A stretch of DNA of 64,000 bases from Strigamia acuminata. Lineage: Eukaryota; Arthropoda; Chilopoda; Geophilomorpha; Linotaeniidae. Below are positions 41,601 through 53,529 of the stretch, one piece after another (the stretch's first letter is position 1; each line of letters begins with the position of its first letter). Made by a program: the position numbers and the translations under genes. The stretch spans positions 3,906,001 to 3,970,000 of the forward strand of contig OX442322.1 in NCBI GenBank assembly GCA_949358305.1, read 5' to 3'. The notes under the pieces were generated by a model. It was not told the origin of the DNA. It worked only from the letters and a program-made list of their open reading frames with translations, and made no database searches.

Positions 41601-43454
41601 GCAATGGGGTGCGCATCCGGCTTGTGAGAAATGCGCGTTGATTTCGCAATTCTGCAATGATTACACGAGAGTTCTTTGTTCACTTCTGCCGGTGTAACTC
41701 CGTAAACTTGTTCATTTCCGGCCAAAAGTTTCATAGCATTGGTATGAAGATGACCCAATCTGCTGTGCCATATCCCAGTCGCATCCTTTTTGACCGTAGG
41801 CGCTGCAACTTTCTTTTGATTCGCCGATTTTGGATTCGGTTTGGAAGTTGTAGGAATTGCCTTTATTGTATCGGCAAAGGATGGGACTTGAGGTAAAGGA
41901 TTGGTAGGAACAGGTACAGGAGGTGTCTTGGACTGGGTTACTTTGATTGGTACAGGTGGAGGAATTTCATTTGGCAAAGGAGGGAATTCGAGCCGAAAAT
42001 CAGTAAAAAGTTCAGGATCTTTCGACTTTTTCTTTGCCCTTGGATACTGGATGAAATCCTCTTCTGTCGTGACTAATGTTCGGGTCGAAGCGGTCGACTG
42101 CGCAATAGGCACATCCACTGTTGATATCAACGTTGAAGGTGGGCACAAGCCGTCAACATAGTAAAGGCCGCCCTTTTCTTTGGCCCGAAGCATTGGATGC
42201 TTAATGTCGGATTTGTAGACATAAACGTCTCCATTCCAAATATGGATGTGATGTTTAGTTTTATCCATTTTTGACACTGAAATCAAATTCGCCTCAAATT
42301 TTGGCGCATACAACACATCTTGGAGATTTACGACACATTCTACGTTGTTAATCATGGAGATAATCTGGATTTTGCCCTTTCCTAGAACTTCGGAATGTTC
42401 TTGACCCAATGCGATATTAAAGGGCACAACTTTGACAAAGTCCTGAAACCATGCTTGGACGTGGCACACATGATCCGTTGCCCCACAATCCACTATCCAT
42501 TCATGTGATTGCATGAAGTGAATTGTGGGCATTGGTTGAGGCGCACTGGCGAAAAAGTTCATTTCCCGTCTTGCGCTGGAATTCCCCCTTGGCCTCGAAT
42601 CATCACGGTTTGAGTTCTTGTTGCGTTTGCGGCTAGAACTTCTTGGCTTCCTTTGAAGTGAAGCTGTCGGTTGATTTTTGTCATCTCGGCGCGGCGGTAA
42701 TGGACATTTATTTGCGTAATGGCCAAATTCCTGGCAATTAAAACACTGCACCGAAGATAACGGTCGAGAGGGACGAGAACGATTTCTCCCACGTTGCTGT
42801 TTTTCACTAGCAGAGGCACGTGGAGATTTAGAATTGTCTATGTCGCGCGAATCCATAGCTTTGAGTCGCATATGTTCCGCGAGCAATTGTTCAGACACTT
42901 TCTTTGGTGTAAATTCTCCTTTGGGCAAGTGATATGTCGTGAATGAAATCTGTGAATATTCACGAGGCAATAAGTCCAAGTATTGGTAAGCGTGATGATC
43001 AGGCGTAGTTATCTCTCCGATATCCTTCATTTGGCGGACATGATAGTCTACGCGTCCTAAGAAGTCGGCCATATCTTCGCCCTGCTCCAGGCGCAAATTC
43101 AAAAATTCGCGGCGCATGGCTGCCTGTCGCGCACGAGATGATGGCGCATAAATGTTGGCTAAGATGTCCCATGCTTCCTTCGGGGTTTTACAATCATCTA
43201 GCGCAGACTTCTTCGCCTCGCTTACAGAACAGTATATTAAACCTAAAGCTTTGGCTTTACGACGCTTGTATTTCTTCTTCTCCTTATCTCCGGCGGTTTT
43301 AAGGAAATCTGCCTCTTCTTCTTCCGTCACATGTTCCCACAATTCTTCACTTCTCAGCACCATGCGCATTGAGCGCTGCCATAGTTCGTAGTTTACATAA
43401 CACTACGCTGAGAATGGGAAGGCGTCCGGAATTTCCTTCGACGGACTTGGACAT
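38646..43454 (-). pseudogene. gag-pol: E1 gag-pol with two frame breaks
   Basis: The expected start (MSKSVEG) is at ATG 43454. About 7 extra bases near 43400 shift the frame within the first 30 residues. From there one long frame (43369-39170) carries UBN2-like Gag, CCHC knuckle (CFNCQEFGHYANKC), protease DCGATDHV, integrase (HSRLGHLH...CNHC; HMDVWG, QTDRGGEF, NGTAERIN), acidic linker and RT with YVDDIVLF. Near 39190 about 7 bases are missing compared with E', and RNase H (TDASWAT, TMEAEFVAL) continues in another frame to 38646. It cannot make a complete product without suppression of both shifts. Confidence 0.9.
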
Positions 43455-44308
43455 TATGACGTGAAGTTACGAAACTATCCGTAGCAAAACACACCGGATG
43501 GAGAATGGTACAATTGGAGCACTTGACGGTCTCGTAGCACAATATCGCGTTGCACAACACAAATACGGCGCACTGATCGAAGCACTGTCAAAGCGGATAT
43601 CAATCGAATTGGGCGACCACTTCTGAAGTAGTCAGATAACCCTAGCCAGCCAACACACAGGGGTCCGTTCGCCTGCCTGGAGGCGCGGGAGTACCTGTTG
43701 GCCACGGTAAGCACTGGCTAGGAATGAGTTAATGCGGTAGTTCCGACTGGAACAGAAGAGCAAAAACTATTCTAAAGGGCCCCCAAAACCTTAAATATAT
43801 CTTAAAATTAACAAGCTTATTACGACTACTGAAAAGGAATATTTGATTAGTGCAATGAGACGTTGCGCCAATAATTGCAAAGCAAAAATGGCGTCGTTGC
43901 GCATTAAAATCAAAAATCGTCGAAAATCGTCGTTTTTCTCGCCGAAAAATTCGAAAATCGTCGTAACAACGACCGTACACGGTGTACGAGGTCGGGATAT
44001 CCAACAAATCGTCGTTCACGCTGTGTAAAGCGGGTTTCCAACGTCGAATCTCGTCGGAAAATGGCGAAAACCTGAAAATACACAAAATTCGCGTCGAAAA
44101 TCGCGAAACTCGCGGAAATTCGAGCGAAATTAAATAACAAATCGTGGAGCCGGTAGCACAGACTGCGTGAGAACGTCGGCGTGTCGTCGCGAACGTTCCG
44201 AAAATCGTCGCGGAAATCTGGAAATAGAAAATTTATTGCAAATTCGCGAATTTCGCGAAAATAACGATAAAATTAGCGGTTTCGGTGGGCTGCAAGGATA
44301 GCAATTAT
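43455..44308 (-). other. E1 5' leader
   Basis: About 850 bases, homologous to the E' leader at 44855-45285 plus 47032-47315. No ORF of substance. Confidence 0.55.
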
Positions 44309-44320
44309 CCTCTGCTACCA
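44309..44320 (-). other. E1 primer binding site (tRNA-iMet 3' end)
   Basis: The minus strand reads TGGTAGCAGAGG, two bases from the LTR. This is complementary to the CCTCTGCTACCA 3' end of initiator tRNA-Met. Confidence 0.75.
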
Positions 44321-44322
44321 AT

Positions 44323-44806
44323 TGTAGCAGAGGAGGAGGCGCAGAACGGTCAATTAGACCGTGTGGAAGCGTGAAAAACGCACGAAAAACCGAGTGCTTG
44401 GCCGTAATGGCGGGCGCACGTGAATACCGCTAATGGCAGGTCAAATACAAGCTGCCGCACGTGGAAAACGTGCTTATTTGCAGCAAAAGACAACTACACA
44501 ATGTAAAAATAATAAATGTTTACTCTAAAATAAAACAACTTACAAATTGAGACCATTTTGGTGTAGATAACATGGTTATGCTTGCACAGCCTGCAAGCAG
44601 CCATCTTGGAATGAGGAAAAATATACAATGACACCATCTGGTGTTAAGAATTATCAACTTAATACAATTGAGCTGTGGGCAGCATTATACCCAATGATAA
44701 ATAATTATATAAAGACAAAATAAATACAAAAAGCTGCTTAGTGCTGATAAACACTAGGAAATATCCGTAATGAGTACGGAGGACTATTTGGCATTGGAAA
44801 ACAACA
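44323..44806 (-). repeat. E1 5' LTR
   Basis: 484 bp; element sense TGTTGTTTTCC...CCTCTGCTACA. CCAAGATGGC on the minus strand at 44600-44609 and GTAAGT at 44538-44543. Confidence 0.88.
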
Positions 44807-44840
44807 AATTTGACCACTTTGCGCCTCCTCCTCTGCTACA
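44807..44840 (+). repeat. End of the E' 5' LTR, beyond E1
   Basis: TTTGACCAC followed by the pyrimidine-rich LTR end CCTCTGCTACA matches the end of the E' 3' LTR at 61243-61275. The E' leader follows directly. Confidence 0.75.
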
Positions 44841-44842
44841 AG

Positions 44843-44854
44843 TGGTAGCAGAGG
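44843..44854 (+). other. E' primer binding site (tRNA-iMet 3' end)
   Basis: TGGTAGCAGAGG lies two bases after the LTR end, the same as in E1. Confidence 0.75.
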
Positions 44855-45285
44855 GTGGTTGGCTGTCCAGCAGCGCAACAAACCACTAACCTTTATCGCC
44901 ATTTTCGCGAAATTCGCAAATTTGCGATAAATTCTTTATTTGCAGATTTTCGCCGATTTCCAGCAATTCAACGTTGGAAAACCCACTGGACGCAGTGTGA
45001 ACGACGAGTTTAGGAATATCCCGACCTCGTACACACTGTACAGTCAAAGAAACGACGATTTCCGAATTTTCAGTGAAGAAAAACGACGATTTTCGACAAT
45101 TTTCGCATTTCTAATGCGCAACGACGCCATTTTTGCTTTGCAATTATTGGCGCAACGTCTCATCGCACTAATCAAATATTCCTTTTTCAGTAATCGTAAT
45201 AAGCTTGTTAATTTTTAAGGTATCTTTAAGGTTTTGGGGGCCCTTTAGAATAGTTTTTGCTCTTCGGTTCCAGTCGGAACCACCG

Positions 45286-47031
45286 TGTGACGATTCTACT
45301 TTTGGGCTAATTTATTAGTCCTTTTTGAGATAGATAATTCGGTTTATACAAGACGTTGCTAAGTTTAGCAACAACCTAACCGAGATAAGCTACGGAAGCC
45401 TTCACAAACATGAATATGTAATCAAGTAGAAATAACTTACAGTTTTAGTGTGACATGACATATTTATTACTAAATATTAACAACAAAATATGGGTTCTTG
45501 ACGCGTGTAAACGGGCGGCATCAACTGGTTGAGGATCCGGGCGAAGCCAGAGGGATACGGCTGACTTGCGGCATCGTCACAAACATCGCTACGGAGACGT
45601 ATTTGGTCCGCAGCTCGATTATCTAATAGTACGAAGAGTCCTTCGTATATTTGGGAATATTCAGCAGAATATTCCATATTTCAAATGAATAAAAGTAAAG
45701 TGATTATTGGAATATAACAAATGTATTGTTATATAAATATTAATTGGGCGGGGACCGTCACGACAATTGAGAGAACGTCGCGGGAGTTGTTGAGACTCCA
45801 TCCGCCAGCATGCCTTACGACGACAAGATCTCGTGATCAGGCGCCGAGTATTTAATTGTGTGCTTTAACTCGCTATCGGTGGTACCAACCACCAGGTAAA
45901 CATTTCTATGGACTTACCGGTATAAAAAGATATTGCCAATACAGGATTACCAATGCCCGAGTAATTTATTTAACACAGTGTTGTTCAACTCCTGTTCATG
46001 GGTTACTAACCCGGAGGGTACGATGGGGCGGGGACCGTCACGACGGTCGAGAGAACCATCGCGGGAGGATTTGACTCCTCCATCCGCCAGCATGCCTTAC
46101 GATGGCGGGATCCAATGATCGAGCACCGGGTAAAATATTATTTGGCCACTGCCGTTGGATTACCATTATCCAGGTAGTTATTTAACGCAACATCTGAAGA
46201 TATTACTCACGGGCTACCAACCCGGCGTGTTACCTGTGCATTAGGCCTTTACCGACTTTTAACGAGCGGAAGGACCAATCGTAGAAAGACGGGAACCTGC
46301 GTGGGCTGTTTACAACAACCATCCTGCAGCGGACTGTGGCCAGTTAGCTGAGGGACCTACTTTCATTTAGCAAGGTCGTACTGTATACGACCGTTATATT
46401 AAGCCACCGTACGAAGTCCTACTGTCCTGTAGAACAGCTGGCTAACGTTACGGGGCCATTTCATGCGGATGCATGTCTATTACCGGAGTTAGCCTTCCCG
46501 AAATAGCCCTACAATAGCAATAACAAAATAGTAATGAATACTAACTGTGGAGAGCTGAGGTGGCCTGATGTGTCGATAGAGAATAATGAAATCAAACGAT
46601 AACAATTCAACTACAGACAATATACAAGTTCAGTTATCAAGCCAAGCACTGGAAGTGAGAAAACTGAAGCTTATATAGTTCTGTAGAACTACTAGATTGG
46701 CGACAGCCAATCAGCGTACGAATCGGTGGATTCGTGGGTCACTAGTCCGGACCTAATATATGACTATGTCCAGATGGGCCCAGTTGGGGTCCGGAAAGGT
46801 CCGATTGGTTCCCTTTGACAGGTAAGTAATGTGGATATTGATTCGATAGAATCAACACCATCAAGTAATTAATACTTAATTCATATTGAATAAAATAGTT
46901 ATATTTTATTCACCGTGTTTAAATAATTATTTATCACACTTTTTAGTTTTAACCGAGTTTGAAATACGCGCGTTGGTTAAACAGCGCCATCTATGGTGAA
47001 CATTGATAACTATCGATTTGTAATCATCACA
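45286..47031 (-). repeat. Solo LTR H1 (gypsy-like)
   Basis: The segment has TG...CA ends (TGTGACGATTC at one side, ATCATCACA at the other), is 1746 bp long, and is flanked by the 4-bp duplication ACCG (45282-45285 and 47032-47035). There is no internal coding sequence. A TATATAAG-like box on the minus strand near 46672-46680 suggests minus orientation. It contains an internal tandem duplication beginning at 45747 and 46023. It is the product of LTR-LTR recombination of a full element. Confidence 0.85.
45747..46230. repeat. Tandem duplication inside H1
   Basis: Two diverged units start with GGGCGGGGACCGTCACGAC at 45747 and 46023 and share CCATCCGCCAGCATGCCTTACGA further in. H2 has only one unit (near 62300). 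Confidence 0.7.
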
Positions 47032-47315
47032 ACCGCATTAACTCATTCCTAGCCAGTGCTTACCGCGGCCAACAGGTACTCCCGCGCCTCCAGGAAGGCG
47101 AACGAACCCCTGTGTGTTGGCTGGCTAGGGTTATCTGACCACTTCAGAAGTGGTTGCCCAATTCGATTGATATCCGCTTTGACAGTGCTTCGATTAGTGC
47201 GCCGTATTTGTGTTGCGCAACGCAATATCGTGCTACGAGACCGTCAAGTGCTCCAATTGTGCCATTCTCCATCCAGTGTGTTTTACTACGGATTGCTTCG
47301 TAACTCCGCGTCATT

Positions 47316-50300
47316 ATGTCGAAGTCCACAGACGATAATCCAGGACAACTTCCCATCCTTAGCGTAGGGAACTACGAACTTTGGCAGCGCTCAATGCGCA
47401 TGGTTCTCCGAAGCGAGGAGTTATGGGAGCACGTAACCGAGGAAGAAGAGGAGGAGTTCCTTAAAACAGCTGGAGACAAAGAGAAGAAGAAGTATAAGCG
47501 TCGTAAAGCCAAGGCATTAGGCTTGATATATTGTTCCGTGAGCGAGGCTAAAAAGTCAGCTCTCGATGATTGCAAAACCCCAAAGGAAGCATGGGATATC
47601 TTAGCCAACATTTATGCGCCATCATCTCGTGCGCAACAGGCAGCCATGCGCCGCGAATTTTTGAATTTGCGCCTAGAGCAGGGTGAAGATATGGCCGACT
47701 TCTTAGGACGCGTTGACTATCATGTCCGCCAAATGAAGGATATCGGAGAGATAACTTCGCCTGATCACCACGCTTACCAATACTTGGACTTATTGCCTCG
47801 TGAATATTCACAGATTTCATTCACAACATATCACTTGCTCAAAGGTGAATTCACACCAAACAAAGTGGCTGAACAATTACTTTCGGAACATATGCGACTC
47901 AAAGCGACAGATTCACGCGATTCGGACAATTCGAAACAATCACGTGCCTATGCTAGTGAGAAACAGCAACATGGGAGAAATCGCTCGCGTCCCTCTCGAC
48001 CGTTATCTTCGGTGCAGTGCTTCAATTGCCAGGAATTCGGACATTATGCGAATAAATGCCCTTTACCACCTCGCCGAGATGATAAAAATCAATCATCAGC
48101 TTCTTTTCAACGGAAGCCTAGAAGTTCTAGCCGCAAACGCAATAAAAACTCAAATCGAGATGATTCTAGGCCAAGGGGGAATTCTAGTGCAAGGCGAGAA
48201 ACAAACTTTTTCGTCAATGCTCCTCAATCCATTCAGTTGCCCACAATTCACTTTATGCAGTCGCATGAGTGGATAGTGGATTGTGGGGCAACTGATCATG
48301 TGTGCCACGTCCAAGCATGGTTTCAAGACTACGTCAAAGTTGTGCCTTTCAATATTGAGTTAGGGCAAGGACATTCACAAGTCCTCGGAAGAGGCAAAGT
48401 GCGATGGATTGCGACCACCTTCAGTTGTTTCAACGGTGAATACGCCCATCTCTCAGCCGCCTGCTCCTGTTCGAACCCTAGTAACAGCAGAAGAGGATTT
48501 CATCAAATATCTGGAGGCAAAGAAGAAATCAAAAAATTCCGAACTTTTTACGGATTTTCGTCTTGAATTTCCTCCTTTGCCAAATAATATCCCTCCGCCT
48601 GTTCTCACCAATCAAGCCCAATCCAAAACCCTTCCTGTACCTGTTCCTACCAATCCGATGCCTCAAGTCCCATCCTTTGCCGACACATTAAAGGCAAATC
48701 CTTTGACTTTCCAACCGAATTCAAGTTCGAAACCGAATTCAAAAACGGTTAAAACAAAGACGGTTGCAGCGCCATCGGTTAAAAAGGATGCGACTGGGAT
48801 ATGGCATAGCAGATTGGGTCACCTTCACACCAATGCTATGAAACTTTTGGCCGGAAACGAGCAAGTCTACGGAATGGAACCGGCAGAAGTGAACAAGGAA
48901 CTTTCATGCAACCATTGCAGAATAGCGAAATCTACTCGCATCTCACATAAACCGAATGAACATCCAATTTCCACTAAAGCTTTGGATCTCTTACACATGG
49001 ACGTGTGGGGAGCATCAAGAACAACTTCCTACGGAGACGCGCGTTATGTGTTGACTATCATTGACAATGCCACGCGCTATGCCTGGATATTTCCGATGGC
49101 CCACAAATCTTAAGTGCTCGGACTCTTTAAGGATTATGTCACACGAATAGAGCGAATGACCAATAAGCGAGTAAAGGCCATACGGACTGACCGAGGAGGG
49201 GAATTCATATCAAATAAATTTGATCGATATCTCAAGGAAACTGGAATTCAGGCCCAACGGACCAACCCCCATAGCCCCGCTATGAATGGCACAGCGGAAC
49301 GTATAAACCGCACAATGGCGGATTACACGCGTGCTATCTTGGACGAAACTGGACTTCCAAATGAGCTTTGGGCAGAATTTGCGGTAACGTTTTCATACAT
49401 TAAGAACAGATTTCCTCATTCACGTCTCAAACATGAGGTACCGTACATTTTGTGGCGACAACGTGCCCTTTCTCTCCGACACCTGCGGAAATTAGGCTCT
49501 AAATGCTGGGTACATCACACAGCACCTGGCAGGGACAAGCTAGATCCACGAGCTTGGGAGGGCTATTTAGTCGGATACGCCACGACAACGCGAGGATATC
49601 GCATCTGGAATCCGAAAGACAACAAGGTTATCGAGTCCATCCATGTTCAAATCGATGAACGACAATCTTATAAGCGCTCTAATCATTATTTCGGTCCGCA
49701 AGAGCCATGGATGGGACCAGATTTGGACCAAACGCATCAAGCGTCGCAAACTTATCAACCATTGCGCATTTCACAACCGCAAGTGAGGTTTGAAGACGAT
49801 TTGGAATACACTGATTGGCCCAAATTTCCGGATTCAGAAGATGAATGCGACACGGATTATGATTCGGACGACTCAATTCCGCCAGGCGCTCAAGCCCGGA
49901 CACCACCTGGGTCTCCGATTAGAATTCCAACACCTGTCCAATCTCCAATAATTTCTCCAGGGACATCCCGAGCGCCAAGCCCACTTATCACACCAGGTAC
50001 TACGCCAACTCATACACCGACGGGTACGCCACCAGGTTCACTACCAAGTTTCGTGAACGCTCGTTAAGGTTCTCGTGGTAATGCAGCACAGGCCCATCCA
50101 GCAGCACAGCATGGCCCACCTCCAACAGGAGCTGCAACTGCGTATAAGTGGCGTTATGTTGGAGGCGATTCCGAGTGTAGGCGCTGGAAAAGAGAGGAAC
50201 ATTTGCGCAAAGTGCAGGAACCTGGCAAATTGAAAACAGATGTCTATTATTTCCCAGAAGCAGGACTCCGATTACGTTCTAGAGGTGATGTTGAAGAGTT

Positions 50301-51945
50301 CTGTCACATGAACAACATTCCTTATGATCCCGAATTATTTTATTTTGGCAACATGGAATATGAATTAGAAGACATTCCGCCACCACTTCCCAGAGTGCAT
50401 CTGTGTCGTCGTGATCCCACTAGTTACGCAGAGGCTGTGAGATTTCCGGATGCGACCAAATGGCAGGAGGCCATTAATGAGGAACTAGACACTTTCGCAA
50501 AGAGAGGTGTTTACGAAGAAGTCCCAAAACCGGAAAACAGGAAGATATTGGGATGCAAGTGGCTCTTCAAACTCAAAGAAGATGCTCTAGGGAATCCAGC
50601 AAGATATCGCGCCAGATTAGTGGCACAGGGCTTCGGTCAAACGTTAGGAGTAGACTACGACGAAGTTTTTAGCCCTGTTGTCAACTTTGTTCTAATACGC
50701 CTATTCTTCTGCTTCCTAGTTGTCCTCAAAGGATGGAAGGATGCGCACTTAGATGTAAAGTGCGCGTACCTATATAGTGACCTTGCGCATAAAGTGTACA
50801 TGCGCATTCCAGCTGGCGCAACCTGTTCTAATTCAAATCACGTATGGCTCCTAATAAAGTCGCTCTATGGTCTCCACCAGTCCGGGCGCCAATGGTTTGA
50901 AAAACTTGATCAAACATTGCGCGAATTAGGATTTCGCAAATTACCAGGATGCAACTGCGTATATATCTACGGTTTCTCCGCCGTGATGCTCATAGTTGTC
51001 GATGACATAGTTTTATTTTATGCAACTGATGGCATCCTGACTCAACTAATTGCGCTCATCAGCACCAAATTTGACATAGTGAATTTGGGCCCAATTTCGA
51101 AGCTCTTAGGTGTAGAGTTCATACGCACTCTTAAAGGAATCTTTATCATCCAACGTACATACACACAGAAGATTCTCAAGAAATTTAAAATTGCTGTTGA
51201 TAAACTCATCAAGGTTCCGGTGACACCAGGGACAACGCTCGTCAAAGGGTCGAAGGAAGATTTGCCAGAATTCCCCTATCGTTCATTAATAGGATCTCTT
51301 CTCTTCCTCGCTTCAAGAACACGACCCGACATATTATTCTCAGTGATAATGTTATCCCAGTTTAACAATTGCTACAACCACACTCACATCAGAGCACTCA
51401 TGCAGGTTGTTCGCTACGTGGGAAACACTGTTGACTACGCAATTGAACTGTCAAATTGTTCCAATGGATTACTCTGGGAATACACTGATGCGCCCTGGGC
51501 CACCGAGGTTAGCACGTCCTTAAGTTTTGGCGGCTATATAGTCTACATTGGGAATGTCCCCATCGGATGGAGTTGCCGAAAACAGACCAGCGTGGCGTGC
51601 TCAGCGATGGAGGCAGAATTTGTGGCCCTCGTTGAGTGCGTCAGGGAACTCTACTGGCTGGATTATGTCTACAGCTCCGTCCCGATGCTGAATCGTTCAT
51701 CACGACCCATTGTGTTCTCCGATGCACTGTCTTCCATACAGTTCACTTCTAATGACGTGGAGAACAGTAAAACAAAGCATATCCGAGTGAAATTTCATTG
51801 GATTCGAGAATGGTACACAGCAGATGTATTCGAACTTCGAAAAGTGCCTGGATCAATGAACGTAGCAGATATCTTCACCAAATGGTTAAGCTCACCACAA
51901 TTGCGTCTGCTAATTTCCCGGATTTTCAATTTCAACCTATCGTGA
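47316..51945 (+). pseudogene. gag-pol: E' gag-pol, multiply broken
   Basis: ATG at 47316 (MSKSTDDNPG). Gag with CCHC knuckle and protease DCGATDHV are open to about 48400. There a deletion of roughly 250 bases compared with E1 removes the protease C-terminal part and shifts the frame. Integrase continues from 48409 (HSRLGHLH...CNHC, HMDVWG), a TAA interrupts at 49111-49113, then RTDRGGEF and NGTAERIN follow. A second TAA lies at 50065-50067 in the linker. RT and RNase H are open from 50203 to 51945, but the RT catalytic motif reads VVDDIVLF in place of YVDD. It is inactive. Confidence 0.9.
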
Positions 51946-52154
51946 CATTCTTATTTTAGTTTTACTCGAATGTGAGGATCATCGAGTTCCAGTGGGAATT
52001 TTCGGGCTTTAATAAAGATTTGAAATAACAGTACCCGGCTCGATGATTCGCCTTATTGTTTTCCTTTATTATCTAATATATTGTAAAGTTACATTTATTT
52101 TTTCCCTAATTTCTTTTCTCGATTATATGACTATTTGCCATCGAATGGGGAAAT
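51946..52154 (+). other. E' 3' untranslated region
   Basis: About 200 bases. The purine-rich GAATGGGGAAA just before the LTR is the likely polypurine tract (52143-52153). Confidence 0.5.
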
Positions 52155-52206
52155 TGTTGTTTTCCGATACCAAATAGTCCTCCGTATTCATTTCGTGTAT
52201 TTATAT
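52155..52206 (+). repeat. E' 3' LTR, left part
   Basis: The first 52 bases of the LTR (TGTTGTTTTCC...), interrupted by gypsy F. Its last four bases, ATAT, are the target duplicate. Confidence 0.88.
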
Positions 52207-52750
52207 TGTTACGAGCGCAGACCTCGCTGTACGACAGCGGGCCTAAACGCTCTGTTTAGAGAATTAATTCTGAAAGCTCTCACTAGGCACACTGGAGTTT
52301 CCAAATCCGCTCACCAGTTGTCACTGTGTTAATTATGCACAGGGCAACTGGACTAATCAATCAAGTAGAGCGGGGGTGGACCCAGAGTTTACCTGGTGAG
52401 CTAAGTGGGTTTGAGAGAGCAGAAATGTTCTGAGCCTCAAACAGTTAACATGGTAAGTAAAGGCTTCTGTGGACCAGCGCACACAGCGCTTGGTCCCACC
52501 CCGCCTTTCCAAATTCATAGAGATATAATTTGATTATCATTCTTGCTTTCTTGCTTTATGTTTATGTAAAATAAAGGATTATGTTTATCATTTGATTTTG
52601 TTAAGTTTGTAATAAGTCCCATAGAATAAAAGAGATTTATTTAAATGATAAATCAGTTCTCTCAATCATTTCACCTAAAGGATTTCAAGGTCTTTGCTAA
52701 ATTAATTAGCATTTGTTATGTGTGTGGATCACCCCAACCCACACGTAACA
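52207..52750 (+). repeat. F 5' LTR
   Basis: TGTTACGAG...CGTAACA, 544 bp. AATAAA at 52570-52575 and 52625-52630. A consensus splice donor GTAAGT starts at 52453. Confidence 0.96.
52453..52458 (+). promoter_or_regulatory. Candidate 5' splice site in the F LTR
   Basis: ATG|GTAAGT, a near-perfect donor. Together with the acceptor at 58635 it could produce a spliced ORF3 message. Confidence 0.4.
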
Positions 52751-52753
52751 AAG

Positions 52754-52767
52754 TGGTGGAGATGCGG
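52754..52767 (+). other. F primer binding site, tRNA not identified
   Basis: TGGTGGAGATGCGG begins three bases after the LTR. The TGG start fits a tRNA 3' CCA, but I could not match the tRNA. Confidence 0.55.
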
Positions 52768-53529
52768 AATTAAAAGACCCTGTATAATTGCTTTATTTAA
52801 GAGCTAAAATGTTAGTAAAAATCTGGAATTTTGAGTAAAATAGTTGAAAATTTGTCCCTGAAAATGAGTAAGGTTGAGAAAGCAAATTGCCTATAATATT
52901 ATCAGATTTGAAAGCAAATAAAGAGACTTGTGAAAATCAATTTTAGTGTGAAAATTGAGAATTGGGAATGAATATTTAATTGTTTTGTGTGAAAATGTTG
53001 AATATTTAATTATCTTGTGTAAAAGTGTTGAATATTTAAGTGTTTGAGTTGAAACTGAGCATGAATGTTAAATGAGTTTGCATGTTACTGAATATTTAAT
53101 TAGTTGAAAACAATTAAACAGTATTTTAGAATTAAAGCCTAGTTTTAATGATAAATCATTTTAAGGTTATACATATTTTGAATAATTTTAAGAATTGTAA
53201 ATAGTTTTAAAACAATTTTAACTCATGCACAGTTATAAGTAATAATATTATGAATTATTTTCTTTTCTCCTTAGCATGGTGAAAGTGTTTTAGTGATTAG
53301 TGTTTCACAGGTGAGGTGAATTTGTGTTTTGTGAGTGTGTGCCTTCTATGGTTGGAGTGGATCCATATTGAAGCTGGATCCTTCAAATATAACATTTCGC
53401 AAGAAATCATCAAGTATAATTGCGGAAGACAGAGAGCGACACTACACATTAACAACAGAATTCAAGTCTGATGAACATTTGGATAGTGAGATAGAACCAG
53501 AGGATAGTGAACCTCTAGAAGAAGTCAAG
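52768..53529 (+). other. F 5' leader
   Basis: AT-rich, no ATG-initiated ORF of substance. Contains 30-bp direct repeats at 52970-53029. Confidence 0.55.
52970..53042 (+). repeat. Short tandem repeats in the F leader
   Basis: Two 30-bp units (52970-52999 and 53000-53029), each beginning GAATATTTAATT and ending in a GTT, are followed by a partial diverged third unit. Confidence 0.7.

Larger units (their letters stand above)
37955..44806 (-). mobile_element. Copia E1, defective, inverted relative to E'
   Basis: Two 484-bp LTRs flank a gag-pol with two frame breaks on the minus strand. It belongs to the same family as E' and sits near the end of the E' 5' LTR. No clean target duplication was found: the flanks are CACAT and AATTT. 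Confidence 0.88.
44855..47315 (+). other. E' leader, interrupted by H1
   Basis: The leader is at 44855-45285 and 47032-47315. It matches the E1 leader in the opposite orientation. The intervening 1746 bases are the solo LTR H1. Confidence 0.7.

Noticed and set aside
53335-53529. Longer F Gag starting upstream of 53530
   Set aside because: The upstream frame begins with GTG and has no ATG; the first ATG is at 53530.
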